From contig OZ024867.1 in NCBI GenBank assembly GCA_964017155.1, positions 13,876,720 through 13,940,719 on the forward strand: a DNA stretch of 64,000 bases, in the 5' to 3' direction. A program made the translations under genes and the position numbers. The first letter of the stretch is position 1, and each line of letters starts with the position of its first letter. Shown one piece after another: positions 21,654 to 31,660 of the stretch. The stretch is from Oasisia sp. SBJ-2009 (taxonomy: Eukaryota; Annelida; Polychaeta; Sabellida; Siboglinidae). The notes under the pieces were generated by a model. That model saw only the letters and a list, made by a program, of their open reading frames with translations. It searched no databases and was not told the DNA's origin.

Positions 21654-22100
21654 CTGATAGCTAGAATGCTGGTTTTAAACACGTTGCAATGTATTTGTGT
21701 ATATTAAATTTCAGGTGTAGAATAGTTGGCAATATTAAATATATATTTGTAGTTATCTCTTTAAAATAGCATAGTGCAACGTGTAATTATTATGCTTCGC
21801 CTTCATTTTATTTAGTGACAGCGTAGTATGTGTAGTGTTTTGTGTGTATTCAGTTTTGTTGTTATTAAAAACTGTAATCTTTATCAGTGTTTCGTTATTG
21901 GCCACGCTCAATTTCACACCACAAAAGAAATTTATTCGTTTATGCACGTCTTAAAATTATTGTCGCTCATATCACAGGGTGTGGACGGGTCACGTGAACC
22001 GATCGCTATATATAATTAGACCAATGAAAACAGTCGGAAGGATCTTGATATATGTAGCCGGATTAGATCCTACTGTCGATCGCATAACCCGTTCAGACGT
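21654..22100. other. No gene seen; 3' flank repeated at 23121
   Basis: AT-rich. It begins with a segment (AACACGTTGCAATGTATTTG near 21678, then GTGTAGAATAGTT) that recurs after the next ORF near 23147-23220, so both coding regions have a related 3' flank. Confidence 0.5.
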
Positions 22101-22108
22101 GTTCCTCT

Positions 22109-22440
22109 ATGAACGATGTTGTTCAATCGGTTTGCGATTTCGGCATTTACAGCCTAAAATATCCATTAACCATTGGGGCGGTTTCCCGAAAGGAAGCCGT
22201 CTACTGGGCATGTGTATGTTGCAAACGCCGGGTCATCGAAGGTGACGACGGAGATAAGGTTTGTACGGTAAACGGCACCATCGCATCCAGCACTGCTACC
22301 GCGTGCGAGTGAAGCTCTCCGAGAAGGCAACCAGCACAGAATTGTGGGTGTGCGTTTTGACAACATGATGAAAAGATTCGCTGCCACAGAGCCGTGTGAG
22401 TTTGAGAAAATGTTGATCAGGCTGCAGTGTTGAACGAACT
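22109..22440 (+). pseudogene. RPA1-like zinc-ribbon/OB fold (copy B)
   Basis: Three successive frames give: SRKEAVYWACVCCKRRVIEG near 22179 with a C-x2-C-type pair, then KVCTVNG; next YRVRVKLSEKATSTELWVCV near 22297; then FDNMMKRFAATEPCEFEKM near 22356. The order of aromatic-Ala-Cys...Cys, Tyr-Arg-Val-Arg-Val-x-Leu, Trp-Val-x-Val-Phe is that of the C-terminal DNA-binding domain of RPA1, in which a zinc ribbon is set into an OB fold that holds single-stranded DNA. Two frameshifts show it is dead, or that unseen introns are present. It lies 126 bp before the IDHPSQ ORF, the same pairing as copies A and C. Confidence 0.5.
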
Positions 22441-22565
22441 TTTTGGAAAACAATTACAAGTGACACTGAGGAAAGTCAGACGTGGTGGTTACACCAACGT
22501 TGACGTCAAAGCTGCGTATCTTCCGAGTAAAATGTGTCTATCTGGTCACAGCAAGTAAACGTTGA

Positions 22566-23120
22566 CGGACAAACAGCTACACTCCAACAACTAGATCTCA
22601 CTATGAAGAAACACCCGCGCAACGACTGAGTAATATCATAACCCAGCTAGCCAGCAATAACTGTTGCGATTGTCGAATCGACCACCCGAGTCAACTGCTC
22701 CACGATTTATGCATACTACCGACAGACGAACTCATTGACGTGTTATTTAATGCGTGTTATGGCTGTGGATGTCACGAGAGACTGGCATTGTATTATAGAA
22801 AAGCTAGATCCACCCATGCTAGTCAAAGAGGCCACGGGGCGTTTCCGTTCCGCCCATAACTGACAGGACGTGCTGCCGACTGGCGACTGCGTGAATCAAC
22901 GGAATTATGGCGTGGTCAATCCTTTCGACCAAGCGACAACGTGAATCGAACGGCCACTGACGTCGTCGCACCAAACGACACGCCGCTGGAAAGTGTGCCG
23001 GTAATAAACCGGCCAAGTTCGTGGGTCAAGGATTGTGTTTATAATGAACTGTACAGGCCAGTGAAAGTCGAAGACGAGTCACCGGCTAGCCCGACGGAGA
23101 GTTATAGTGCTCGCTATTAG
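22566..23120 (+). pseudogene. IDHPSQ-motif protein (copy 1), one in-frame stop
   Basis: A frame of 184 codons with a single TAA at 22857-22859. The core reads SNNCCDCRIDHPSQLLHDLC, then CYGCGCHERLALYY. After the stop the frame stays open for 86 codons and ends VKVEDESPASPTESYSARY. The motif C-x2-C-x-I-D-H-P-S-Q recurs in at least four other places in the window, so it defines a family. I do not recognise its function; the Cys and His spacing suggests a small metal-binding fold. It probably begins after an AG near 22554. Confidence 0.5.
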
Positions 23121-23290
23121 ATTTGCTATATGCACCATGTCAACACGTTGCAATGTATTCGCTTATATTACCATGACGTATTAAATATATACATTAAAAT
23201 TTTAAGTGTAGAATAGTTTAGTGTGCGCGCATACAATTATTTTGCAATGTATTCGCTTATATTACTATGACATATTGAATATATACATTA
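23083..23290. repeat. 3' flank shared with 21630-21760
   Basis: The coding tail CACCGGCTAGCCCGACGGAG and the following CAACACGTTGCAATGTATTCG match the segment after the ORF ending near 21653. A CAATGTATTCGCTTATATTA block is itself repeated at about 23152 and 23245. Confidence 0.6.
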
Positions 23291-23291
23291 A

Positions 23292-23560
23292 TATCTATCG
23301 TCGGCGTGGCGTTTCGCAAGGACGCAGCGTATCCGGGGTGCACCCTATGACGCCGGGTACACTTACGTGAAATTGGAGCGCAGCTAGATGCGCCCACATA
23401 TCGCTACAGGGTACGCGTCCTACTGAGTCAGCCGTCGCATCCTGGACAAGAGCTTTGGGTAACTCTGTGGGACGAACAAATGCGGTGTTTCGTCGAGTTT
23501 TATGCAGATTTTTTCAACCACCTCTCCACTGACGAAAAAGCCTAGACATTACAGCATCTA
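23292..23560 (+). pseudogene. RPA1-like zinc-ribbon/OB fold (copy C)
   Basis: An early frame gives VGVAFRKDAAYPGC near 23301. After a stop and frame change, YRYRVRVLLSQPSHPGQELW near 23402 and VTLWDEQMRCFVEFYADFF follow, then NHLSTDEK and a stop near 23543. It matches copy D at 27602 nearly block for block (VAFRKEATYSGC; MVRVLLGQVAHPGQEIWVTL). It sits 110 bp upstream of the acidic/IDDPSQ exon at 23670 with a possible donor AAAAG|GTACCC near 23563, so the two could once have been exons of one gene. Confidence 0.5.
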
Positions 23561-23669
23561 AAAGGTACCCGTGTGCGTGTCGATATCACAAAGGAGACGT
23601 GCGGCAAGTATACGTCGTATAATGTGACAGACTTGACAGTTCTCTAAACACGAACTTTTGTACTCGTAG

Positions 23670-24263
23670 GTCAACGAGATCACCGACAACACCGCTGATG
23701 TCATCGTTGACGCCGACACCCTGCCCCGCGTCGACCACGACGACGTAATCGACTTGACGTCGGACACGCCGACGGACGTCGACGGGACCGTCATGGTATC
23801 GTCCGACGAGGATGAGCCGGAAGATTGGCAACGCAAGGCCGAGTCACTCGAGCGGCGATTGAAAAAAAAGCTTTGCCGAGCACGTTGGTCGGTTAGTTAT
23901 CCAGAGGGCCCGCTGTTCGTGTGAGGGGTGTGACATCGACGACCCCAGTCAGATACCCCACATGACGGGTTGTCTGTGTCCGCCAGGAGAACTTATGAAT
24001 AGACCCTTTGGCGAAGTGATAATTGACGTAAATTCATCAGACATTTAAAAAAGTGGTTGAGTATTTTTGAAGATTTCGAGTTCCTCTGGCAACTCGAAGC
24101 GGTGGAACGCCAAGAGCTGATGCCATGGCTCTACGGAGATTGGAGCCAGGCGCGGTGGGTGGACCACCGAAATGCAACAGTTGGTCAAAGACTCATTCGA
24201 ATGAACTGTCTGAGAAGTTCAATTAAACTGTATACGCTTTACAACGTTTTACTGATGGCATGA
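23670..24263 (+). pseudogene. IDDPSQ-motif protein (copy 2), frameshift in an A8 run
   Basis: Opens after ACTCGTAG with VNEITDNTADVIVDADTLPR, then an Asp-rich part including VIDLTSDTPTDVDG and SSDEDEPEDW, and a helix AESLERRLKK. An A8 run at 23861-23868 breaks the frame. Beyond it come FAEHVGRLVIQRARCSCEGC, DIDDPSQIPHMTGCL and, in another frame near 24049, KKWLSIFEDFEFLWQ and LMPWLYGDW. So the family layout is acidic N-terminus, helix, C-x2-C-x-I-D-D-P-S-Q-x2-H-M-T-G-C, then a Trp-rich end. The function is unknown. The VIDLTSD stretch resembles a SUMO-interacting motif, but this is speculation. Confidence 0.5.
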
Positions 24264-24610
24264 TTAAACTTGTGACGGTCACTCTGTGTTATGTTGTATT
24301 GTCGCTAAGCCGTAGGTTGTAAGTACGTGTGTATTGAAAGACGTGACATATTTACCCTAGCCATTTAGTCAAACAGGAATACAGAAAATACACCAAGGAA
24401 TTCACAGATGCCTAAACATTTGACACACCACGTAATAGCACATTAATATACATCTGTGTTTATTGGTGATAAGTTCGTAAGGAGTTTTGCAGAATTGATG
24501 TCTATTTACAAATATCACAGGAGTTACCCTGCTATTTGGTATCTGAGATGATCTACAGACAATTTACTATATCAATATTATGCAATGAATATTGTGTTTC
24601 CTGCCATTCC
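24264..24610. other. No gene seen
   Basis: AT-rich non-coding sequence before the 64-bp repeat. It could be part of a long terminal repeat ending near 24674, but the left edge was not found. Confidence 0.4.
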
Positions 24611-24674
24611 TGATTACCTCTAGGGTGGAATCTTGCATAACACTCATTAGGGGAGCGGTCACGATACTTCATAG
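24611..24674. repeat. 64-bp dispersed repeat (second copy at 42288-42351)
   Basis: CTGATTACCTCTAGGGTGG through CGGTCACGATACTTCATA is identical in both places, and the flanks differ. Downstream here is GTGGCGAGG, which could be a TGG-type primer-binding site of a retroelement. Confidence 0.8.
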
Positions 24675-24701
24675 TGGCGAGGAGGACGTTACGAGGAACA
24701 G

Positions 24702-24958
24702 ATGGTGAAATCTCGTTCCCCGTCTCCCGTCCGCCCATACACCTTTGTGGAAATCGATTACCCCATCCTCACATTCGACGAAGGCCGCGCGTTACCTCTA
24801 CCACCGACACCTCAAGAATAATCCACGACGACGCATCCTCTACCCATGACTATACCTCTCGGTTGCCGGCGGACGATCCCGTCCTACTAGCTGCCCTCGA
24901 CAAACTCCGCTGGATGTCGGCGTTTCGTCCCGACGAAGAAGACGCCGCCCGATAAAGC
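24702..24958 (+). pseudogene. Possible start of a retroelement Gag-like ORF
   Basis: An ATG at 24702 opens MVKSRSPSPVRPYTFVEIDY, then TFDEGRALPLPPTPQ and a stop near 24820; other frames stay open to 24955. It ends near a strong donor-like GGG|GTAAGTAATG (about 24966). No domain is recognised. The position just after a candidate LTR end is the only reason to suggest gag. Confidence 0.2.
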
Positions 24959-24966
24959 CTACGGGG

Positions 24967-25283
24967 TAAGTAATGCTGTTTGTTTTTACCGAACCGTGTT
25001 AGGTAATTATTGCATCTGTTAGATGCACAGACTTGTGTTCGTTGATTTACCTACCTATGTATTTATGGCATAACTTGTGTTACCTTTATACATCTTTAGA
25101 TTACAATATACTGGATTCATTATATGATGTGTACGCATGTTGTGTGACATGAGTCTATACATCATATTGTGGCTATGCATATCTTTATTGTTGGTATTAG
25201 ACTGACAGTTTCTTTTGTTGAGACTTTTTATTCTACTTGAATGAATCCAAAAAACAAGACCACAAATAGAAGAACCGAGAACC
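24967..25283. other. No gene seen
   Basis: AT-rich non-coding sequence. Confidence 0.4.
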
Positions 25284-25500
25284 ATTCACGATGGCGTAAA
25301 TGACGTGACTATGAAAGAATTTGTACTTGATTCTACATTTATCGCCGCCGTGGCATTCAGGAAAGAGGCGACCTATTCGGGTTGCAGCTGATACCGACGG
25401 CGGATCCAGCTGCGTGAGAACGGCTTCACGGGCGCATCACAGGAAGGTCAAGGCTGGCAAACAAGCTTCAGTCTTTGCTGGCAAAACAAAAGATGAAGGT
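25284..25500 (+). pseudogene. RPA1-like fragment (copy E, N-terminal block only)
   Basis: TIHDGVNDVTMKEFVLDSTF and AAVAFRKEATYSGCS, then a stop. About 90 bp here match 27602-27690 almost base for base, including the upstream CATTCACGATGGCGTAAATG. The OB-fold part found in copy D is absent. Confidence 0.5.
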
Positions 25501-25553
25501 TAACTTGGCCGCTCCGACCCTCAGCTGATGTACTGGATTATTGCAATGTCAAG

Positions 25554-26455
25554 TTGAAACTTTCGCAATTCCAGGATTCTGAAGCAGCTTCCAAATTCTT
25601 ACGGATTTATGACCGATTGTTCGACATATGTAACTCAAGAAACCCTCTATTACGAAGAACTTCAAGGCTCCTTTGCGGACAATTAACCAAGTATATGCTG
25701 ACGCATTTTAGATGTGGCAATTTCCTACATCATCAGTTTAACTGATCGTGCTAGACTTCCAATGCATTCCTCACGCAGGAAAACTAGATTGATAGGCTTC
25801 TTAGTTGCAATCAAGAGCCTAAAAGCTAGATTTGGTTGCCCAGGATCATGCTCCATTGAAATGCCTGTTGACTTATAGAATAAGTTGGGATCCCCTGGAG
25901 CTATTTTTGCAGCTGTTGGGTCATCAGGTGGGTGCAGTAAAATAATCCAACTTCCAGCCAGTTCATTAGCATCTATAAACAGCTTCTGATGAGGCATCAG
26001 ATTGAGGGTGGTCATACAGGACAAAACCAGCATTCTGAATGCAGTTGAGGATGGATGTAGCATACATGAAGTGCAGACAGGTACTTCGAATGTTGCACTT
26101 GCCCGCAGATATGATCTAGAGCTTAGAATGCCGTCAGAACAGGCTCACGATTATGAAGATGTCCCTAATGGCAGTGAGCTTTCCGAGTATAAAGAAGCAG
26201 CTATTTCATACATTGCTGGCTACGTTGTGAAGATGGTTGTGAAAAGGATCAGTTGCCCTGAGTATGTTGACTGTATCCACAAACACACACCCTTTGTTGT
26301 CTTCAAAGACAATGGTTTACCCATCACCAGGTGTTCATAAAATATGTGCTGAAACTGAAAAGATATTCCAGCGAATGCTGAAAGTGACATCAGGTAAACT
26401 CCACCAGGGTCCAGGGTTGTCCAGGGCTATTGTCGCAGAAGTGTGTAGAGGCTAA
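25554..26455 (+). pseudogene. P-element/THAP9-like transposase remnant
   Basis: Ordered fragments over several frames: DSEAASKFLRIYDRLFDICN near 25577; AISYIISLTDRARLP overlapping a shifted frame; RRKTRLIGFLVAIKSLKARF near 25773; CLLTYRISWDPLELF near 25864; then an open frame (26002-26340) with EYKEAAISYIAGYVVKMVVK and CPEYVDCIHKH. A final shifted piece has KICAETEKIFQRM. P-element-type transposases (THAP9 family) carry the same order: a flf/lldi helix, RRKT-GF block, T-x-K-x-S-Q-D-x-L-E-LFF segment and a final YIAG-V motif with Cys pairs. Many stops and frameshifts; no THAP domain or terminal repeats seen. It appears to sit between two RPA-like copies. Confidence 0.65.
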
Positions 26456-26814
26456 TGTGTTTAAGTAATTGAATGATCACATGGCGCGCCGACAGCGGTT
26501 GGTCAACTGGTTTCAGAATTGACAAGTCTACAGCGTGTGTAGGGTAGAACCACTAGGTGTGTCTATTGTATTCCAAATGTTTTGAATGTAACTAGTTTGT
26601 GACTGATGTTCATGTTATTAGTTGTATTTGTACTAGTCTTTGTAAACGGTGTAATATTAGTTGTGTTATGACACCATGTAGATATCAATAATTCCACATT
26701 GTAAAGTGGAAGATTGTGCATTAACTGACCTAATCTTGGATGGATGTTTTAAGTAATTAATTAGTTATAAGGGTTTTCACCATTTTGGAGAATTGCTTTG
26801 AGCTAGCAACTCCA
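26456..26814. other. No gene seen
   Basis: AT-rich non-coding sequence between the transposase remnant and the next coding fragments. Confidence 0.4.
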
Positions 26815-27567
26815 GGATGGGCGTGTGCTGCCAAGACATTTAATTTGTGCCGTCAAAACTGTCGATGCACACATTAAATGCCTAACAGAACATGACGGAT
26901 TTGCACCGAACTTCTTAAATCATCATGTTATGGAGTTGGCAGTATATGAATTTAACTGTACCGATAGACCAATGGACGACAATGATGAAATTCACAAGTA
27001 AGTATCACGAAAAAAGGGTCTGGGTCAAACATGGTAATTTTTAGTACCATGACATGCCTAATAAATCTGGCATCTTCCGCTCGAAAAATGAATTGTTATT
27101 CCGTGTAAAACTTTCTGTGACTGATAATTTCAAGAATACTCGTTATCATATCACAACATGGCCAATTCCACACCCGGTAAATTCAACACACAGATTTTAG
27201 TGACCGAAGATATTGCGATTCATACACTTTCAGGTGGAATGTTTATGCCGACATCTTGTCAATGCCGATGATTTGTAGAGCTGGCGCAGTCTACGACAGT
27301 AATCGTTTCAAATGCCCAAGTAGTATTCTCATAGGCAAGCCAAAACTAGGTAAGACTTGTCGCGTAAAAATCACTAAAACTGCTAAAGTCGAAACACAAA
27401 TTTCTGAATTAATTCCAGGAACGTTTATTATTTTATTTATGGCAGTGTTATTGTTTAGTTTTGCTTCAGCCAACCATAACGCCGTGTTCAATTGCATTTC
27501 CCTACATAAACCAAACGAGAAAACGCTGCAGAATATCGGCGAACCACAATCAACGATATTATACTAA
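26815..27567 (+). pseudogene. Unrecognised coding fragments upstream of an RPA1-like copy
   Basis: First, a segment reading VLPRHLICAVKTVDAHIKCL and VMELAVYEFNCTDRPMDD, ending at a strong donor CACAA|GTAAGTATC (about 26998). Then an ATG at 27053 with SGIFRSKNELLFRVKLSVTD. Then, from 27256, a 103-codon frame with CPSSILIGKPKLGKTCRVKI, ISELIPGTFIIL and a hydrophobic patch. I do not recognise any of these. The last lies just upstream of an RPA1-like C-terminal copy on the same strand. Its beta-rich Lys/Val segments could be another OB fold, but I cannot show this. Confidence 0.3.
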
Positions 27568-27601
27568 ACATGTCTACCGACGCTTGGCGAAACAAGGAGA
27601 C

Positions 27602-27977
27602 GACCATTCACGATGGCGTAAATGACGTATGAAAGAATTTGTACTTGATTCTACATTATTTGCCACCGTGGCATTCCGGAAAGAGGCGACCTATTCGGGA
27701 TGCAGCTTATGCCGACAGTAGGTCCAGACGAGAAGGGACGCCCACCAACCACTACATGGTCCGGGTGCTCCTGGGTCAAGTGGCGCACCCCGGACAAGAG
27801 ATCTGGGTGACGTTGTGGGACGAACAGATGCGTTCTTTCTTCGACTTCGACGCAGAATTTTTCCACCATCTGACAAAGGACGCAAAAACACGTATGGCTT
27901 GGTCCATCTTAGACCTGGCGACTGAACTGTGTATGTTGCAGTCGTCGCCTCCGTCCAGCTCCGGCTCATGTAGATAA
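27602..27977 (+). pseudogene. RPA1-like zinc-ribbon/OB fold (copy D)
   Basis: The best preserved copy. One frame gives MKEFVLDSTLFATVAFRKEA and TYSGCSLC (near 27650-27710), where C-x2-C could be half of the zinc ribbon. A shift leads to HYMVRVLLGQVAHPGQEIWV, then TLWDEQMRSFFDF, EFFHHLTKDAKTRMAW and a stop at 27975-27977. The blocks match the RPA1 C-terminal DNA-binding domain: Y-x-V-R-V-x-L, W-V-T-x-W/F-x-E, then a helix. RPA-like proteins are known in some rolling-circle and other self-replicating mobile elements. Whether this is such a gene or a decayed host paralogue cannot be told here. Confidence 0.5.
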
Positions 27978-28159
27978 AAAAAACACTGGGTCTGTCTCTG
28001 CTCGCAAAAGAAGAAGCCGCGATGAAGCTCAGTGAAGACGTGCAAGACTGTGCACATCAATAAACCAACCAGATTGAGTGCAACCAATGAGACGTGTTAT
28101 ATCCGTCACGTGATGTCCAGTAACCACTTGTCAGACGCTCGCAAAAGAAGAAGTGTCAC

Positions 28160-28315
28160 AGCAAACACAGTTGTCATGTCAGACGGGGCAGAGGGCCTGG
28201 CGGACAGGTGTATACACTGGGGTGACGATGTGGCTGAGCTGCAGCGAATCATCACAGGATATAAAGACCAGCTACAAGCCAAGACAGACTGGGCGACCAC
28301 CCGCCACAGGTAAAC
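28160..28315 (+). CDS. WGDDVAELQ exon (same family as the 43-48 kb macrosatellite exons)
   Basis: The open frame MSDGAEGLADRCIHWGDDVA continues ELQRIITGYKDQLQAKTDWA, then TTRHR, and ends at CCACAG|GTAAAC. Unlike the macrosatellite copies it has Trp where they have a TGA stop (KTDW against KTD-stop), so this is the intact form. The domain is not recognised; the pattern of Leu and charged residues suggests a helix. It is followed at some distance by the Ulp1-like exons, perhaps part of the same gene. Confidence 0.45.
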
Positions 28316-28713
28316 TACGACACGTATCTTAAGTCTGAAGTCATTGACCGTAACAAGTACGATGAAAGTAATACAAAGCTTTTTGCGGAAAGGAGGCCCA
28401 TTACTTCCAAAACCTGATTATACATGAGATGAGAGCCATGGTCCTGTTCCTATGCCAGGGTTTCAAGGACGGCCTGTCAGACTGCACCCACCGGCTGACA
28501 AGGCGAAGGTACTGCTAAATGCTTTGTGATGAACAGAAATACACAATCAATGGATGTATAATTTTGGGGGGAAAAGCATTCATAACATTATTGGTATAGC
28601 GGTAAAATACCACGTTGGTATACTTACATGCAGTATAGTGTAGTGTAGAGCCTTTATTATAACAAAAAACTTTTATTTTACTTTTTACAAACAGTTACAT
28701 TCAAGTTACATAC

Positions 28714-29937
28714 ATGTTAGACATACTGACTGAAAGCCATGTTAGTCTGACATGTTATGCTACCTCCATATGTAATGAAAGCATTGCTCTGCAGGAAAGT
28801 GAACTACCCGTGACACTGACCACAAAAGAACTGTGGGAACATCACAGTTCCTCGCCTGCACTGATGGCCATAGTGTGTAAGGTGAAACTGTCCGGGTTTG
28901 ACTTCGGCACGGTCAAGCCCAACAATGACATAGTTGATAATGTGTTACTGGGCTGTGCGTGTAAAGTTACGTTATTAACTGTGGTGTAGCAGATTCAGCA
29001 AATATGTATATTATATATGCTGCATAATGTAGAGATGAAAACTACATCCATATTGAAGTCACATCTACATTAATACAAATTTCTCCTATGTATTTTGTTT
29101 GTGGACTGGTGCCTGCCTCAACCTCCCTGAGCAATGTCAGGCAATTTGGCTAATAACAAGTACATTGTTTATTATAGGTGATTCTAGCATACATGCGGTT
29201 GCTGGTACAACGGAAAAAGGCTAGTGACATCGACAGCCATGTTATGAACATGCTACTGCAGTCACCCACTTCAGCATCCTTGCCGAAGGTATATGGACAT
29301 AATTATAGTCTGAAGTACATGATTTGTAGTGCTCTATACAAAATACAGCCTCCAGTTCTCATTGTTCGGTTTAAAAGGGCAGTGTCTTTTTCTATGTAAC
29401 AATTCATACTATTTTAGGCGTGACATTGGCTCCACGGGAACACTAATATTACTAATCATTCCGATATTTAGGCAATTTTAGTGGAAGTACACAATTTTAA
29501 AGAATGAAATAAATCGTTACTTTTCTTTTCTGAAATGTGCCTCTCTGTGTCATTGGAAACGCAACTGTTTTCTGTTGATATTTTAAATATTTTGTTTGAA
29601 AATAAATCAGCTGTATCATTAAATGGAATGTCTCTTTTAAACATAATTTAACTGAAATGTGTATTTTTACACAGCAGATCACTGTAACTCAGAATGTCTT
29701 AATATGGCAATCTTTTCAGCATGTCTTCAATGTTGAAAGTGTGGTGTTGGCACCTATCAATACCTTAGGCAGGCACTGGGAATTGTTGGTGAACATTCTA
29801 CCCTACAGAAAGGAACATCATTTATGTAAATCCACTGGGGGAGAATGCCACACGAATACAAGCAATACTAAAAGCTTGGAAGATCATTGCCATCAGACAT
29901 GACACTCAAGTACGATCGACTTCTCTGCTTCCTATGT
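28714..29937 (+). pseudogene. Ulp1/SENP-like (C48) cysteine peptidase, three exons, damaged
   Basis: Exon 1 (28714-28941) ends VKLSGFDFGTVKPNNDIVDN before a weak donor. Exon 2 (29178-29288) follows ATTATAG and reads VILAYMRLLVQRKKASDIDS through LPK|GTATAT, phase 0. Exon 3 opens after TTTTTACACAG at 29675 with QNVLIWQSFQHVF, VVLAPINTLGRHWELLV and, after a +1 shift near 29810-29825, VNPLGENATRIQAIL and KAWKIIAIRHDTQ. In C48 peptidases the His of HW and the Asp of the D-S/P-L-G block are catalytic. Here the HW is present, the Asp position reads Asn, and no Cys box is seen. Such proteases cut SUMO-type conjugates or serve mobile elements. A transposon-type end lies 120 bp downstream. Confidence 0.55.
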
Positions 29938-30056
29938 TGCTACAACCGTAGACGTGACAGTAATTCACCATCGCGCTAAATTTTTCTTATATCGGTTCAG
30001 TAAACACTGACAACAGGCACTGCTGGCGGGTTGTTTATGTGGTTGGTGTCGCCACA

Positions 30057-30101
30057 ATGGCCACGCATCCGGTTGGTGACGTCACGTGAATACCCTCTAT
30101 A
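30057..30101 (+). mobile_element. Right terminal repeat and TATA target site of a second transposon of the 38845 family
   Basis: ATGGCCACGCATCCGG, then TTGGTGACGTCACGTG and AATACCCTC, immediately followed by TATA (30098-30101). Read on the other strand it starts GAGGGTATTCACGTGACGTC, close to the left end of the 38845 element (GAGGGTGTGCAATGACGTCA) and to its right end (GAGGCTGTGCGTGTGACGTC). The matching left end was not found, so the element is incomplete or its left part was deleted. Confidence 0.5.
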
Positions 30102-30884
30102 AAGACATAAATAAAACAATTATTATATCATGGACATGGTAATTAAATAAAGCGCCTATTTTTTCTGTTTTACCCGGATACAAATCTGAATACATTACAA
30201 TAAAAACTATGCCAATAATATATAATTACAGTTAACTATCAACATATTTTATAATATACGTTCCCGTATCCTAGGCAGTGTCGCTGTAGCGATAAATCTG
30301 GTCGTCGACGACCGAATAGTCACGTGCTACGTAGTCACGTGCACATTGAAAACCCAATTTTTCAACGAACACATTTATCGCGTATGTAACGAAAAATCTG
30401 TTCATTCTATTCCGCGCATGCACATACAACCTCTTCTCCGTCCAAATTTTTCAACGTCCAGATGTTTCGCTACAGCGTTGTCATTTGAAACAGTAAAGTA
30501 GACAGAGTTTAACCGTGTCACAGCTAATGTAACCACAGGTGACATTGAGTAGTATAGGTGTGCACTTGCTTACGCTTTTGAGGAGTCCTTTTTGTTTTCT
30601 GGTCATGTGACTTGTGACACCAGCACAATCTAAGCACCCACGTTTGGCTAGTATTGGTCTAGAGAGACACATGATAACTCACCGTCCCCACCACTTTTGC
30701 CTACCATTGGTCGAGAGAGGCACATTATGTATATCAAGGGCATATCAAAGCCAATGCTTAGCACAATTCAACAAATTTACTTCAAGACGTCGTCGATGAT
30801 TTCTCAGCGCCAGCATCAATCAGCACTAGCACTACCACAAGCAGACATGTCTGAACGACTCCCATGGGATGAAATAAGACGAGC
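30102..30884. other. No gene seen; two diverged copies of an ATTGGTC block
   Basis: Contains ATTGGTCTAGAGAGACACAT near 30653 and ATTGGTCGAGAGAGGCACAT near 30706, each with an inverted CCAAT pentamer, and an AATAAA near 30109. CACGTG occurs three times near 30320-30342. No coding support. Confidence 0.4.
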
Positions 30885-31351
30885 GTGGACAGAAGGCAAA
30901 ACGAGGACGAAGAAGTCACCCATCGACAACAGGCGGTATCGCTCGAGGCGAGGTTGAAATCGTGCTTCGCCGAGCACGTGGGTCATTTGATCATTCAGCT
31001 CGGTGCGGTTCGTGCGATGGTTGTAGCATCGAAGACCCAAGTCAGCTCCACAACGTGGACAGTTCCCCGAGTCCTCCGGAAGAACTGGTGCACCAACATT
31101 TTGCAGAAGTGTTTAACGTTTTGCCAGCGCGCTACGTGTATAAGCAGTGGGTGACCGTCTTCGACGAGTTTAACTTTTTGTGGCAGGTCGACGGGGCAGA
31201 TCGCCGACAGCTGATGCCGTGGATGTACAGCGACTGGAACCACAGTGATTGGATGGTCGGGACAACATCGTGGAAGATCCTAAAGAACCGCTGTTCGAAG
31301 GTACAGTTTAGCGGTTATAGATCGCAGGCACAACGAACTATAGCTTTATGA
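30885..31351 (+). pseudogene. IEDPSQ-motif protein (copy 3), frameshifted
   Basis: One frame gives RQQAVSLEARLKSCFAEHVG and HLIIQ. The next (30962 on) continues ARCGSCDGCSIEDPSQLHN, EELVHQHFAEVFNVLPARYV, FDEFNFLWQVDGADRRQLMP and WMYSDWNHSDWM. The blocks align with copy 2 (FAEHVGRLVIQRARC; FEDFEFLWQ; LMPWLYGDW), so copy 3 fixes the order of the C-terminal half of this family. The frameshift lies near 30990-31010. The last Cys of the motif (MTGC in copies 2, 4 and 5) is not kept here. Function unknown. Confidence 0.5.
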
Positions 31352-31499
31352 AATATGTCCAACGGTTAACGGAAATATGTGTCTGTAAAGGATTACGTAA
31401 GGATGTCCAACGATACTTAAGCAAATGCGCAACCTCCTGGTCACAGATGGAGAACCAACACGAAATCATGTGGTGACATGGGTAGTTTTAATCACTATC

Positions 31500-31660
31500 A
31501 ACCCACCGACTGAAATACCGGGACTACGACAGAAACTTGACCGATTTAAGACTGTCATCTTCGAAGAGTTTGACTTTTTGTGGCAGGTTGACGCAGAACG
31601 CCAACAGTTGACGCCGTGGCTGTACGGTGATTGGAACCACGGTGATTGGTCGGGAGTTCC
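31500..31660 (+). pseudogene. C-terminal fragment of the IDHPSQ family
   Basis: FKTVIFEEFDFLWQVDAERQ and LTPWLYGDWNHGDWSG repeat the Trp-rich end of copy 3 just downstream of it. The cysteine motif is absent. It is probably a second, partial duplicate. Confidence 0.5.

Noticed and set aside
30077..30103. Host promoter with CRE, E-box and TATAAA
   Set aside because: The same TGACGTCAC...CCTCTATAAA layout is the right end of the 38845 transposon plus its target site, which explains it better.
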